Source: Pleurocapsa minor HA4230-MV1 (GTDB lineage: Bacteria > Cyanobacteriota > Cyanobacteriia > Cyanobacteriales > Xenococcaceae). From it: a DNA stretch of 64,000 nt. Under the pieces are notes generated by a model. The model searched no databases and was not told the DNA's origin. It was given only the letters and a program-made list of their open reading frames with translations. Shown in pieces: positions 33,678 through 44,225 of this stretch. A program made the translations under genes and the position numbers. The first letter of the stretch is position 1. The number at the start of each line of letters is the position of its first letter. The stretch covers positions 248,001 to 312,000 of the forward strand of contig JAHHHZ010000036.1 in NCBI GenBank assembly GCA_019359095.1. The letters run 5' to 3'.

Positions 33678-35138
33678 ATGAGTAAAAAAATACTTTCTTG
33701 GTTAGGGCTGGCATTATTTACAGTTTTATTATCATTCACTGTGCGGTCAAATGCGATCGCCGATACTCCCAAACATTATACAGATTTAGAATTTGAGCCT
33801 CTACCAGAAATTGAGCTACCTGACTATCAAAGATACGAACTAGATAACGGGATGGTGGTCTATCTGGTGGAAGATCGAGATTTACCTTTGGTTAGCGGTA
33901 CGGCAATTATTCGGACTGGTTCGCGCTTTGAACCTGATAATAAAGTCGGTCTAGCTAAGTTGACGGGAACAGTAATGCGCAGTGGCGGTACAGAAAACCA
34001 TCCCGCAGCCGAGTTAAATACAATCTTGGAGCAAAAAGCTGCTAGCATCGAAACTAGTATCGAAGATAGTTTTGGTAGTGCTAATTTTAGTACCCTCACC
34101 GAAGATTTAGAGACGGTATTTCCTTTATTTACCGAAGTGTTGCGTCAACCAGCCTTTACTCCTCAGCAATTGGCGATCGCTAAAAATCAACAGCAGGGTT
34201 CAATTGCCCGCCGTAACGACGATCCTGCTGCAATTGCCGAGCGTGAATTTAATAAAGTTCTTTATGGTAAAACTAGTCCCTATGCTCGCACGATTGAGTA
34301 TGACACCCTCAATAATATCTCTCGCCAAGATGCGATCGATTTTTATCAAACTTATGTTCGTCCTGAAAATATAATTTTGGGTATTGTCGGCGATTTTACG
34401 AGCGATCAGATGATCGAACGAGTAGAGAATGCTTTTGGTGATTGGCAGGTAGATACTCCCACAGTAGCTTTAGAAGCACCAGCAGCAACTCAACAATATA
34501 AGCAAGGAATCTTTGCGATAGAGCGTCCTCAACAGACTCAAAGCAACATTCTCTTGGGTCATATTGGCGGTCGGTTTGATAGTCCTGACTATCCAACTCT
34601 CAGTGTTTTAAATGGTGTTCTCAACGGGTTTGGTGGACGGTTATTTAACCAAGTGCGATCGCGTCAGGGTCTGGCATATAGTGTTTATGGTGCTTGGAGT
34701 CCTAACTACGACTATGACGGGATGTTTATTGCGGGAGGGCAAACTCAAACCAATAGTACCGTTCCTTTTATTCAATCAGTAATCAACGAGATTAAAAAGT
34801 TGCGTAACGAGCTAGTTACAGAGCAAGAGCTGGCAAATGCTAAGGAGTCAATACTTAATTCTTTTGTGTTTAACTTCCAAAATCCCAGCCAAACTATATC
34901 TCGACTAATGCGTTACGAATATTTTGATTACCCTGAAGATTTTATTTTTAAATATCAGGATGAAGTTCAAAATACAACCAGAGAAGATATCTTAGAAGTT
35001 GCTCAGGAATACCTACAGCCCGATCGGCTAGTGACTCTAGTTGTGGGTAATGTTAAAGCGATGAATCCTCCTCTAAGTAATTTAGAGCAAGAAGTTAGCC
35101 TGGTTGATGTTTCTATTCCCCAACCAGCCAAAAGTTAA
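33678..35138 (+). CDS. M16-family peptidase homologue lacking the zinc motif
   Basis: 486 residues with a signal peptide (LGLALFTVLLSFTVRSNAIA). Two M16 half-domains are present: YELDNGMVVYLVEDRDLPLVSGTAIIRTGSRFEP and, in the second half, ILLGHIGG...LNGVLNGFGGRLFNQVRSRQGLAYSVYGAW, which keeps the R...Y substrate-binding pair. Where active enzymes have HxxEH, this one reads GLAKLTGTVM, so it should be the non-catalytic partner of an M16 heterodimer. The active partner is not in the window. Periplasmic or lumenal. Confidence 0.85.
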   Translation: MSKKILSWLGLALFTVLLSFTVRSNAIADTPKHYTDLEFEPLPEIELPDYQRYELDNGMVVYLVEDRDLPLVSGTAIIRTGSRFEPDNKVGLAKLTGTVMRSGGTENHPAAELNTILEQKAASIETSIEDSFGSANFSTLTEDLETVFPLFTEVLRQPAFTPQQLAIAKNQQQGSIARRNDDPAAIAEREFNKVLYGKTSPYARTIEYDTLNNISRQDAIDFYQTYVRPENIILGIVGDFTSDQMIERVENAFGDWQVDTPTVALEAPAATQQYKQGIFAIERPQQTQSNILLGHIGGRFDSPDYPTLSVLNGVLNGFGGRLFNQVRSRQGLAYSVYGAWSPNYDYDGMFIAGGQTQTNSTVPFIQSVINEIKKLRNELVTEQELANAKESILNSFVFNFQNPSQTISRLMRYEYFDYPEDFIFKYQDEVQNTTREDILEVAQEYLQPDRLVTLVVGNVKAMNPPLSNLEQEVSLVDVSIPQPAKS

Positions 35139-35168
35139 TCTAAATTGCTTTGGTATGGGCGAACATTA

Positions 35169-35194
35169 AGGGCGAACAGCCGTTCGCCCCTACT
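35169..35194. terminator. Hairpin between convergent genes
   Basis: GGGCGAACAGCCGTTCGCCC is a strong GC-rich inverted repeat just after the M16-like gene and facing the NDH-2 gene. No long T-run follows, so it may be a repeat unit as well as a terminator. Confidence 0.45.
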
Positions 35195-35221
35195 ACATCA
35201 TATTAACCATCTGTATTCATG

Positions 35222-36595
35222 TTATGCAGACACTGATACTGGCTCTGGTTTTGACTCAGGCGCAGATTTTTTGTCCTCTTGGGGACTCTCAATTTCTAAC
35301 TGTAAAGAAGGATTGATGGTAATTAAACGCGCTCCTCTTCCTTGAGTAAAATAATTCCAAGCCCACTGAATCATCACGATCAGCTTGTTATCAAACTCGA
35401 TCAGGTAGTAGATATGAGCAAACACCCAAATAATCCAGGCGATAAAGCCAGAGAATCGAGCAAAATTGAGATCGACCACGGCTTTGTTTTGACCAATTAC
35501 CGCCATGCTACCTAGATCTTGATAGCTAAAGGGTTTAACCTTAACGCCAATTACTCTTTTAGCAATTAAATCCGCTACATATTCTCCTTCCTTCATCGCC
35601 ACAGGGGCAACTCCAGGCAAAGGACGTCCTTGATGGGGGAAGTTAGCTAGATCGCCAATAACAAACACATCAGGATAGGCTTTGATGCTCAAGTCAGACT
35701 CAACCACAACTCTACCAGCACGGTCTAATTCTGCTCCTGTGCGATCTGCCAACACTTTACCCATAAACGATGCTCTTACTCCCGCAGCCCAAAGAATTGT
35801 ATGGGCATTGACGGTTTGGGTTGTTTCACCTTGACGATAGGTTACAGAATTATCAGCAATGTTGGTAACTAAAGTCTTGGTTTGAACATCTACACCTAAT
35901 TTTTCCAAGGATTTCTGGGCTTGGACGGAACACTCTTCAGGATAGGGTGGCAAAATCCGTTCCATACCTTCAAACAACAACACTTTTGCTTGAGTAGTAT
36001 CAATGTCGCGAAAGTCATCTTTGACTGATTGATGAGCAATTTCGGCGATCGCTCCAGCTAATTCTACTCCAGTCGGCCCACCACCAACAACTACAAAGGT
36101 TAATAACGCTTGACGCTTTTCTGGATCAGGTTCTTTCTCGGCTGCTTCAAACGCTGTAAAGATGCGACGACGCATTTCTAAGGCATCTTCTACGGTTTTT
36201 AAGCCTGGAGCGTCATCCTGCCACTGATCGTTGCCGAAGTAGTGATGACTGACACCTGTTGCTACTACCAAAGCATCATAATTTAATGCCTCTCGATTTT
36301 CTAAATAAACTTTCTTGGCATCAGGATCGATATCTACAACCTGATCTAATAAAACCTGAGTATTCTTATGCTTGCTCAAGATCACCCGTAAAGGAGAAGC
36401 AATATCAGCAGGAGACAAAGTACCTGTCGCCACTTGATACAGCAAAGGTTGAAATAAATGAAAATTACGCTTGTCAATTAAGGTCACTTTAACGGGGGCA
36501 TCCTTTAAAGATTTAGCTGCATAAAGTCCGCCAAAACCACCGCCGACTATTACTACATGAGGAAGGGCTGTCTGCTCGGTTTGAGTGTTTTTCAT
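35222..36595 (-). CDS. Type II NAD(P)H dehydrogenase (NDH-2)
   Basis: 457 residues. N-terminal FAD site HVVIVGGGFGGLYAAKSL; NAD(P)H site TFVVVGGGPTGVELAGAIAE; the FAD-binding DVFVIGDLANFPHQGRPLPGVAPVAMKEG; and a C-terminal membrane-associated part (FSGFIAWIIWVFAHIYYLIEFDNKLIVMIQWAWNYFTQGRG), which is normal for NDH-2. It passes electrons from NAD(P)H to plastoquinone without pumping protons. A long Pro/Ser/Glu tail (SPQEDKKSAPESKPEPVSVSA) ends it. Confidence 0.92.
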   Translation of the reverse strand: MKNTQTEQTALPHVVIVGGGFGGLYAAKSLKDAPVKVTLIDKRNFHLFQPLLYQVATGTLSPADIASPLRVILSKHKNTQVLLDQVVDIDPDAKKVYLENREALNYDALVVATGVSHHYFGNDQWQDDAPGLKTVEDALEMRRRIFTAFEAAEKEPDPEKRQALLTFVVVGGGPTGVELAGAIAEIAHQSVKDDFRDIDTTQAKVLLFEGMERILPPYPEECSVQAQKSLEKLGVDVQTKTLVTNIADNSVTYRQGETTQTVNAHTILWAAGVRASFMGKVLADRTGAELDRAGRVVVESDLSIKAYPDVFVIGDLANFPHQGRPLPGVAPVAMKEGEYVADLIAKRVIGVKVKPFSYQDLGSMAVIGQNKAVVDLNFARFSGFIAWIIWVFAHIYYLIEFDNKLIVMIQWAWNYFTQGRGARLITINPSLQLEIESPQEDKKSAPESKPEPVSVSA

Positions 36596-36933
36596 AGAAA
36601 AAAGAAGGAATTTAGGATTAGTATTAATGCTCTTAATAAACTTGCTTATAGATGAACAACTAGATGAATTGAAAATTCTTTTCTTGCAATTATATACTAA
36701 TATTAATTTTTGTAAATTAGCATCAAGGATCTATTTTTTTATTTTTGAGATGCATGATTTTTTTTAGGTGTCAATCCTATATTTAGCTTTTTAAAATTGA
36801 CAATGATGTAGCCAGAACAACAAAATCTCGACATATGTTACGAATCAAACAAATAAAAGTAAGTAATCACTGCAAATAATTATTAGGGACAAGGGAAAAT
36901 CTCAGCTAGTTGCTAGTTACCAGTTACTCAATG
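36596..36933. other. AT-rich gene-free spacer
   Basis: About 340 bases, strongly AT-rich, no credible ORF or conserved structure. It should contain the NDH-2 promoter. Confidence 0.4.
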
Positions 36934-37485
36934 CTAGAAATGATTGTCACTTTTGTTATCAAAATGCAATCTTCCTGCCCCTAAATACATGCCACGAGCT
37001 TTTTCTCCTGTAGGGTAAGCTGTGACACCGAATAAATATACTCCACCATAGTCAGGATTACTTTCAGGCTTCAAGCCAATCGTCACGCTGTTACCTGGAG
37101 GGATTGGCTGCTCAAGCTCAACTGTAATCTTTTCTGTCGCTTCATCTATTGTAGCGATCGCCTGTACAGGCTCTGCTTTATCGTGATGATTGCCTAAATA
37201 CACCTCAGTTTCTTCGGGTTCAAATTTAACCTCATCTCCCCCACTGCGTTGCTGGATTACTACCTTTTGTAATGATTCACCAATATCATTTGGTAATTCT
37301 AGATCGAAATAATATCTTGCCTGTCTAACTCTAACTCCGTTAAAAGTAGTGTGAGCATCTTTCAACAATAATCCTGCTTCAAAAGAAACCGTGCCGTCAG
37401 GAGCTTGAACTCCTTGAGCGGGAAGCTTAATTGTACTACCTAAAGCGATCGCCACTAACCAGTATGTCCACCGATAAAATCTCAT
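36934..37485 (-). CDS. DUF2808 family secreted protein
   Basis: 183 residues with an N-terminal signal (YWLVAIALGSTIKLPAQGVQA). The DUF2808 features are a beta-rich core with FNGVRVRQARYYFDLELPNDIGESLQKVVIQQ, ETEVYLGNHH and IPPGNSVTIGLKPESNPDYGGVYLFGVTAYP, ending GMYLGAGRLHFD. It is a cyanobacterial family of exported proteins without known function. Monocistronic. Confidence 0.8.
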   Translation of the reverse strand: MRFYRWTYWLVAIALGSTIKLPAQGVQAPDGTVSFEAGLLLKDAHTTFNGVRVRQARYYFDLELPNDIGESLQKVVIQQRSGGDEVKFEPEETEVYLGNHHDKAEPVQAIATIDEATEKITVELEQPIPPGNSVTIGLKPESNPDYGGVYLFGVTAYPTGEKARGMYLGAGRLHFDNKSDNHF

Positions 37486-37612
37486 AATCCTAGATAATAA
37501 TAACTAGCAAAAAAATAGGTTTCCCTAGTCATCCTAGCTATTTCAAACTTTTTCAGTACTCCTGTAAAATTAATTTTTGCTTAAACCAAAGCTAATTTAT
37601 ATCAGGCTAATT

Positions 37613-38404
37613 ATGTTTCTGTTTATATCTAAATTACTACCTTTATTTATCTATCCTTTGGGACTATCATGCCTGTTAATCCTGTATGCTTTATGGTTGT
37701 CTTACCGACGTTCCCGTAAAGCTTATTTACCGATTTTACTAGCATTAATTATTTTAGCGATCGCGGGTAATATCCAAGTAGGCAACCATCTGATTGCATC
37801 TTTAGAAAGAAAATATTTACCCTTAGCAACACCACCCCAAGTAGATGCGATCGTCATTTTAGGCGGTGGTACCAGAAATAATGAATCTCCCCGAATTATG
37901 CCCGATTTAAGCGATCGCGGCGATCGTCTATTATATGGAGCAAAACTATATCAGGATGGTGCTGCGCCTAAGATTGTGCTTTCAGGAGGAAGAATTCAAT
38001 GGTACGGCGGAGAATCGAGCGAGGCAGAAAGTATGGCAACTATTTTAGAATTATTCGGCATTCCGCGTGCTGACATGATCCTAGAATCTCGCTCTTTAAA
38101 CACTCATGACAATGCAATCTTCACTAAAAAAATTTTACAACGAGAGAAGCTAAAACGAATTTTACTTGTAACCTCGGCTGCACATATGCCCAGAGCGATC
38201 GCCATTTTTCATAAAGCAAAGATTGAGGCGATCCCCGCACCAGCGGATTTTATGGTCAGCGATCGCAATTTAATTGAAAGTAGATATAGTAAAGAGTCGC
38301 GAATTCTCAGTTTAATTCCCACTTCCGAAAGTCTAGACTTCACCACCCAAGCCTTAAGAGAATATATTGGCATTTTTATTTATCGTCTTAGGGGATGGTT
38401 GTAA
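37613..38404 (+). CDS. YdcF/SanA family protein (DUF218)
   Basis: 263 residues from ATG 37613; a TTG 12 codons earlier is an alternative. Two N-terminal membrane helices (LPLFIYPLGLSCLLILYAL and LPILLALIILAIAGNI) precede the DUF218 domain: VDAIVILGGGTRN, DRLLYGAKLYQDGAAPKIVLSGG, ESMATILELFGIPRADMILESRSLNTHDNA, RILLVTSAAHMPRAIAIFHK. The family (ElyC, SanA, YdcF) takes part in envelope or peptidoglycan homeostasis. Confidence 0.85.
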   Translation: MFLFISKLLPLFIYPLGLSCLLILYALWLSYRRSRKAYLPILLALIILAIAGNIQVGNHLIASLERKYLPLATPPQVDAIVILGGGTRNNESPRIMPDLSDRGDRLLYGAKLYQDGAAPKIVLSGGRIQWYGGESSEAESMATILELFGIPRADMILESRSLNTHDNAIFTKKILQREKLKRILLVTSAAHMPRAIAIFHKAKIEAIPAPADFMVSDRNLIESRYSKESRILSLIPTSESLDFTTQALREYIGIFIYRLRGWL

Positions 38405-38571
38405 TGACTAATTATTGAATTAGTGATTGAGCAAACAATTTCGTACCATTTTTAAGTATTTTGCCACTTCTTTTTTTGTTCAGGTGTCGTATTGCTATTT
38501 TTTTTACTACCATGAATTACTTTTATATTTGATTTGGGTATTATTATTTTAAAGTTTAATAGCAATATAAA

Positions 38572-40176
38572 TTGATCTGTATGTTGATAACAAAATTCAA
38601 AATAATTCATTATTTTTTAATTTTATCCATTGCGATATTAAGCACAAAAACAATTTTAGTCAATGCTCAAAATACCACAACAAATATTCAAGAAATAGAA
38701 GCCAAAAATTTAATTAATTTACTGGCAAAAACAGAAAAATCTTATTTTAATGAATTAAGACGATTTACTAATAGCTTTAAAGAACTAAATAATTATAATC
38801 TAGATGGCTATGATATTTTAAAATTAACACAGTCTAGTGAATCTTATAAATATAAACTTGAGATATTTAACAATGGCAATCTAGTTCAAACAATAGCCAC
38901 TCCAATTAATAAAATAGGATTAAAAACTTATACAGGAGCATTATCATTTAATAACAATGTCTTGAATTCAATTGTTTGTGAAAGCAAAACTAATCTTCAG
39001 GTTATTGTAGGTAAAATTGAATTAGTTAAAGGTCAACTTAATTGCCCTAGAGGATTTAAGATTGTCTTGCAGGATGTAGAAGAAAAAGCAATTAACAACG
39101 TTATTCTATTCAATAGCTTACAGCAAGGTTATTTCTTTTTATTTACTAAATTTGCCGAAAATCAAAGCGATCTGGCAAAGCATCAGCCTATTTATCCTGA
39201 CAATACTTATTATGAGTATGAGATCGATCTTCGAGAAAATGGTAAATTAGCGCAAGTAGTAGCCCAGTCAAAGCTCGACAATTTCAAAAGTTACATTGGT
39301 GGAATAGCCTATCTTGATGGTTTTTTTTAATCAGTCGTTTGCGCCAGTGAACAGCCAATTTCAGATATTCGAGAATTAATTACATTAGTAGACGGTGAAT
39401 TTGCTTGTCCTCTTGGATTTAGAATTGTATTATCTGATGTACAACAACAAGCACGAAATATTGTTGATATTTCAAGAAATCTGCAAAAAATCTTTTTTCT
39501 AAAAAATTCAAGTTTTGCTAAAGATAAAAACGATCTGCAATTTTTTCCTTTTTCTATGCCCTTAACCAAATATTATGATTACTCAATCAATATTCTAGAA
39601 AATGGTAAATTAGCTGAAACAGTAACTACTCCCAAATCTGATAATTTAAAAAGTTATATCAGTGGCATATTTCATCTCAATGGTTTTTCTTTTCGCTCAA
39701 TTCTTTGTGTCAGCAAACAATCAACAAAAAATATTTCACAATCTATTAAACTAGTTGACGGTAAATTTGCTTGTCCTACTGGATTTGAAGTTGCACCACA
39801 TAGAGATGTAGAAAATGAAGCGCAAGAAACTATTAGTAGCATATTATGGCAAAATTATTTCAAGGTTACACAAAATTCTCTCAATAATCAAAATAATTTT
39901 GCAGAGCTGATACTCCTTTCAAATACCTATTACAATTACAAAAGCGATCTTCTAGAAGAAGATAAATTATTTCAGGTAATAGCGACTCCGAAGTTTGATA
40001 CTCTAAAAAGCTATATTAGCGCCCAAAAAGTCAATCTCAATCTTAATGACGGTTTTCAATCAATCGTTTGCGCCAGCGAACAACCAACAAAAGATACTTC
40101 AAAATCAATTAAATTAGTTGATGGTAAACTTTATTGTCCTACTAGTTTTGAAATGGTGTTTTCTGAAAATGAATGA
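38572..40176 (+). pseudogene. Tandem-repeat pilin-like secreted protein with an in-frame stop
   Basis: The frame runs from 38572 to 40176 with a single TAA at 39328-39330. A signal peptide (IIHYFLILSIAILSTKTILVNA) is followed by four repeats of about 125 residues, each with the pattern YFxxxxxFAxxxxDL...YxYxIxxxxNGKLxQxxATPKxDxLKSYIxG and two cysteines (IVC and CP). This is like the globular head of cyanobacterial type IV pilin-like proteins but without a prepilin cleavage site. In repeat 4 the matching codon is CAA (GGTTTTCAATCAATCG), so the stop is a CAA-to-TAA change. The second half has an ATG at 39556. Confidence 0.65.
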
Positions 40177-40417
40177 AACATCTTAAGTGCTGTGCAGGCA
40201 ACAAAGTTATTTACTTGAAACCAAAAATTTCGCCAAGTTTATCTAGCAATTCAAGATGAAAATAATAAGTTGTTTATTTGGCTCCAACTCCACCAAAAGT
40301 AGTGCCAGTATCTAGCAGTAATAATCCTAATTTAAAATCTACTGTGGCATAAATTAACCTATTTTGTACTTAAAACCTACTTTCTTTGGGCAAATTTTGT
40401 TAAGTTGCATAAAGAAT
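40177..40417. other. Spacer after the pilin-like gene
   Basis: AT-rich with a few short frames. 40177-40350 looks like decayed coding sequence but no family can be named. Confidence 0.35.
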
Positions 40418-42241
40418 ATGTCAACTACAATCCTCATGACTGTGCGTAACGCTAAATCATCAAAACACCCGTTAACTCGACTGTTGCATTATGGAGATAA
40501 ATATCAAAAAATAGTCTGGCAAGCCACAATCTGTTCAATTCTCAATAAACTGTTCGATCTTGCGCCTCCCGCTATCATTGGTGCAGCAGTAGATGTGGTG
40601 GTTCAGAAACAAGATTCGATCGTGGCGCGATTTGGGATTACTGATATTTTTCAACAGCTTTTGGTGTTGTCAATTTTATCGGCAATTATTTGGGGTTTAG
40701 AATCAGTATTTGAATACGCCTTTACTCGGCTATGGCGTAACCTGGCTCAAGATGTGCAGCACGATATTCGTCTGGATGCCTACAGTCATGTACAAAATTT
40801 AGAATCAGCCTACTTTGAGGAACGCAGTACAGGAGCATTGCTATCAGTTCTCAACGACGATATTAACCAACTGGAAAGATTTTTAGACGTTGGGGCAAAT
40901 GAAATTATTCATGTTCTAACTACAGTAGTAATCATTGGTGGCTCATTTTTTGTCTTGACTCCCGATATCGCCTGGATGGCAATTGCACCAATTCCGATTA
41001 TTGTTTGGGGTGCGATCGCTTTTCAAGGATGGCTTGCCCCTAGATATGCGGAAGTGCGAGAACGAGTTAGTACCCTCAATTCTCGATTAGCCAATAACCT
41101 CAGCGGGATTACCACGATCAAAAGTTTTACTACTGAAGCCTATGAAATCGAACGTCTGGCTAAAGATAGTAACGCCTATCGACAGAGTAATCATAAAGCG
41201 ATCGCTCTTTCTGCTGCGTTTATTCCCTTAATTCGCTTGGTAATTCTGGCTGGCTTTACAGGCATCTTGCTCTATGGTGGGACGCAGGCTGCATCTGGCG
41301 CTTTAGCGATAGGTACTTATAGTGTGCTGGTATTTCTCACCCAAAGATTACTTTGGCCATTAACCCATTTGGGACAGACTTTTGACCTCTATCAACGAGC
41401 AATGGCTTCTATCGATCGCGTGATGGATTTATTAGACACTCCCATTGCCATCCATTCAGGAGAAAAATCTTTACCTCTAGCGACGATCGAGGGTGCAGTA
41501 AATCTCAACAATATTACCTTTGCCTACAACCAGAGAGAGCCAGTAATTAAAAATCTTTCCCTTGATATACCCGCAGGTCAAACTATTGCGATCGTCGGTG
41601 CTACGGGTTCGGGTAAAAGTACTCTAGTTAAGCTTCTGCTGCGACTATATGAGGTGCAGTCAGGGGAAATCACTTTAGATGGTCAAAACATCAAAGATAT
41701 CGTCTTGTGGGATCTGCGTCGTGCTGTCGGTTTAGTTAGCCAAGATGTCTTCTTATTCCACGGTACGGTGAGAGAAAACATCAGCTATGGTTCTCCTGAT
41801 GCTACCATTAGCCAAATCCAAGAAGCGGCTCGAATTGCTGAAGCTGCTCAGTTTATCGAGGAACTACCCGAAGGCTATGACACCATTGTGGGGGAAAGAG
41901 GACAGAAACTATCTGGGGGACAAAAACAGCGCATTGCGATCGCCCGAGCCGTATTAAAAGATCCGCCAATCCTCGTCTTAGACGAAGCAACCTCTGCCGT
42001 CGATAACGAAACCGAAGCTGCGATCGCTCGTTCTTTAGAAAAAATTACGCAAAATAGAACCACCATTGCGATCGCTCACCGTCTCTCCACCATTAGACAT
42101 TCTGACTGCATCTATGTGATGAATTATGGTCAACTGATTGAAAGAGGAACTCATGAAGAACTATTAGCCCAAGATGGCGTTTATGCTGGCTTATGGCAGG
42201 TACAGACAGGAGCGAAAAGAGACAAAATACAGATCGCTTAA
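40418..42241 (+). CDS. ABC transporter, fused permease and ATPase (MsbA-type exporter)
   Basis: 607 residues from ATG 40418; upstream TTG is less likely. Six-helix permease domain (about 20-330: [70 protein letters not shown]), then a nucleotide-binding domain: Walker [10 protein letters not shown], signature [14 protein letters not shown], Walker [13 protein letters not shown], His switch AIAHRLS. As a half-transporter it should homodimerise and export lipid, peptide or drug substrates. The substrate is unclear. Confidence 0.92.
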   Translation: MSTTILMTVRNAKSSKHPLTRLLHYGDKYQKIVWQATICSILNKLFDLAPPAIIGAAVDVVVQKQDSIVARFGITDIFQQLLVLSILSAIIWGLESVFEYAFTRLWRNLAQDVQHDIRLDAYSHVQNLESAYFEERSTGALLSVLNDDINQLERFLDVGANEIIHVLTTVVIIGGSFFVLTPDIAWMAIAPIPIIVWGAIAFQGWLAPRYAEVRERVSTLNSRLANNLSGITTIKSFTTEAYEIERLAKDSNAYRQSNHKAIALSAAFIPLIRLVILAGFTGILLYGGTQAASGALAIGTYSVLVFLTQRLLWPLTHLGQTFDLYQRAMASIDRVMDLLDTPIAIHSGEKSLPLATIEGAVNLNNITFAYNQREPVIKNLSLDIPAGQTIAIVGATGSGKSTLVKLLLRLYEVQSGEITLDGQNIKDIVLWDLRRAVGLVSQDVFLFHGTVRENISYGSPDATISQIQEAARIAEAAQFIEELPEGYDTIVGERGQKLSGGQKQRIAIARAVLKDPPILVLDEATSAVDNETEAAIARSLEKITQNRTTIAIAHRLSTIRHSDCIYVMNYGQLIERGTHEELLAQDGVYAGLWQVQTGAKRDKIQIA

Positions 42242-42248
42242 CTATTAA

Positions 42249-42578
42249 CTAATTCTGATGTCGGCTGCGGATTGTCTCGGCGATCGCTTTAAGCCAAGTT
42301 TCGGTAATCATTTCCTTAGATAGCTGAAAGACACAATAGCCGTGTTGTTGGGCTAAATTTAGCTTTTCATAGTCTCGCATCAGGCTTTTTCCTGTACTAT
42401 GTCCGCCTTTGTGCCAAATTTGTCCATTAATCTCAATTGCGACTTTGGCAGCAAAGTTTACATAATCGAATTTAAAGCGACGTTGAGGAATTAGCCGTAC
42501 TTCTGTTTCTAAATCTAAGTCAGGAAAAAGCTCTTCCCACATGAGATCGAACTCAAATTCCAGGCTACTAATACTCAT
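42249..42578 (-). CDS. DUF559-like PD-(D/E)XK nuclease-fold protein
   Basis: 109 residues. The core F(K)FDYVNFAAKVAIEINGQIWHKGGHSTGKSLMRDYEKLNLAQQHGYCVFQLS matches the small Vsr-like DUF559 fold: Asp in FDYV, Glu in AIEINGQ, His/Gly in the WH(K)GGH loop, and Phe-Gln-Leu in the last strand. Catalytic activity is possible but unproven. No methylase or helicase is nearby. Convergent with the ABC gene, whose stop is 7 bases away. Confidence 0.75.
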   Translation of the reverse strand: MSISSLEFEFDLMWEELFPDLDLETEVRLIPQRRFKFDYVNFAAKVAIEINGQIWHKGGHSTGKSLMRDYEKLNLAQQHGYCVFQLSKEMITETWLKAIAETIRSRHQN

Positions 42579-42702
42579 TGGTTAAGCTAACTGTTCTGTT
42601 CTGTTCTTTTTTACTGAAGATAACCTGATTTTAAGCGATTGACCAACACAAATTCGATCGACCTCATCTACTTTTTCATTTATACCGACAAAGCAAAAAA
42701 AT

Positions 42703-43503
42703 ATGTCACAGCTTTGGATCTCAACTGAAGGACACCAACCAGTCGTTGCAGTAGCTCTTCATGATGGTCATGATGTACGCTCAGAAGTAAAACAATTACT
42801 GGCTATTAGCCCAGATGAGCGCCAGCGAGAAGAAGACCCCTTTACGGCTGTTTGGACAGATATTGCCGAAACAAGACTGGTTGTTTTGCGATCGCGTTTT
42901 GAAATCGATCTCAATCGTCCCCGCCATCAGGCTATTTACCTCCAGCCCGAAGATGCCTGGGGATTAAAGGTTTGGCAATCACAACTCCCCCCAGACTTAA
43001 TTGAACGGTCTTTAGCCGAGTACGATGCCTTCTATACTCAAGTTGGGCAAATTTGCCGAACCTTAGAGCAACGTTACGGGCGCTTTGTTATTTACGATCT
43101 ACATACTTACAATCACTACCGTCAAGGAATGCAAGCTCTCCCAGCTAGGGAAATAGACAATCCAGAGATTAATTTAGGTACAGGATCTCTCAACCGAGAA
43201 TATTGGCACCCTGTAGTCGAGCGATTTATTCACGACATGAGAGGGTTTGATTTTTTGGGTAGACAGTTAGATATTCGAGAAAACGTTAAGTTTCAAGGAG
43301 GATATTTTGCTGAATGGGTTCACCAGCATTTTCCTGATTCTGCCTGTGTATTAGCTATTGAAGTCAAAAAGTTTTTTATGAACGAATGGACGCACCAGCT
43401 AGACTTAGCCAAGTTGTCAGCCGTACATCAGGCTTTGAAGGGTTCTGTTGCGGGAGTAATAGAAGAATTACAGTACTTAGCTAGAATTGCATCTTCATCT
43501 TGA
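42703..43503 (+). CDS. N-formylglutamate amidohydrolase family protein
   Basis: 266 residues, FGase domain: VVAVALHDGHDVRSEV (metal-site His-Asp-Gly-His region), FEIDLNRPRHQAIY (substrate Arg and Asn), RFVIYDLHTYNH (Asp-Leu-His), and FQGGYFAEWVHQHFPDSACVLAIEVKKFFMNEWT. The family hydrolyses N-formyl-glutamate or similar formylated amino acids. The downstream response regulator gene begins within 40 bases, so they may be co-transcribed. Confidence 0.8.
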   Translation: MSQLWISTEGHQPVVAVALHDGHDVRSEVKQLLAISPDERQREEDPFTAVWTDIAETRLVVLRSRFEIDLNRPRHQAIYLQPEDAWGLKVWQSQLPPDLIERSLAEYDAFYTQVGQICRTLEQRYGRFVIYDLHTYNHYRQGMQALPAREIDNPEINLGTGSLNREYWHPVVERFIHDMRGFDFLGRQLDIRENVKFQGGYFAEWVHQHFPDSACVLAIEVKKFFMNEWTHQLDLAKLSAVHQALKGSVAGVIEELQYLARIASSS

Positions 43504-43541
43504 AAATTGGTATAAATAAATACCCTACACAAACAATAGAA

Positions 43542-44219
43542 ATGAAAATTCTCTTGGTGGATGATGAAACTGAATTAAGCGATCCTTTGAGTCGAATTTT
43601 GTTACAAGAAGGTTATCAGGTAGATATTGCTAATGATGGTGCAGCAGGAATGAACTTAGCTCTGCAAAACCAATATGATCTACTGATTCTAGATTGGATG
43701 TTACCCCATCAGTCGGGAATCGAAATCTGTCAATCAGTGCGATCGCAGCTCATTTCCACTCCCGTATTATTGTTAACCGCTAAAGATACATTAGACGATC
43801 GCGTTGATGGTTTGGATGCAGGAGCCGATGACTATCTGGTTAAGCCGTTTGAACTTAGGGAATTAATGGCTAGAGTACGGGCTTTATTGCGTCGCTCGAC
43901 TTTGGAAACTCCCCAAGGCGATCGCTTAAAAGTGGCAGATCTCGAATTAGATCTGGAAAATCAAATGGTATATCGTCAGGATCGAGCGATTAATCTTTCG
44001 GAAAAAGAAATCAAGTTACTAACCTACTTTATGCAGCACCCAGACAGATTATTAGCCCACGAAGAAATCTATCGCTATCTTTGGCCAGCCGATGAGCAAC
44101 CTAGTAGCAATGTGCTAGCTGCATTAGTGAGACTATTACGACGCAAGATTGAAATTAAACAGCAAACGCAATTAATTCATACCGTATACGGCAAAGGTTA
44201 TCGTTTTGGCATCAATTAA
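43542..44219 (+). CDS. OmpR-family response regulator, RppA-like
   Basis: 225 residues from ATG 43542; a TTG at 43500 overlapping the previous stop is less likely. Receiver domain: ILLVDDETELSDPLSRIL, LLILDWMLPHQSG (Asp), LLLTAKDTLDDRVDGLDAGADDYLVKPFELRELMARVRALLRR; then winged helix ending HTVYGKGYRFGIN. The DETELSDPLSR and DWMLPxQSG wording resembles RppA, a cyanobacterial redox regulator of photosynthesis genes. The partner kinase is not adjacent. Confidence 0.87.
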   Translation: MKILLVDDETELSDPLSRILLQEGYQVDIANDGAAGMNLALQNQYDLLILDWMLPHQSGIEICQSVRSQLISTPVLLLTAKDTLDDRVDGLDAGADDYLVKPFELRELMARVRALLRRSTLETPQGDRLKVADLELDLENQMVYRQDRAINLSEKEIKLLTYFMQHPDRLLAHEEIYRYLWPADEQPSSNVLAALVRLLRRKIEIKQQTQLIHTVYGKGYRFGIN

Positions 44220-44225
44220 TTTCTT

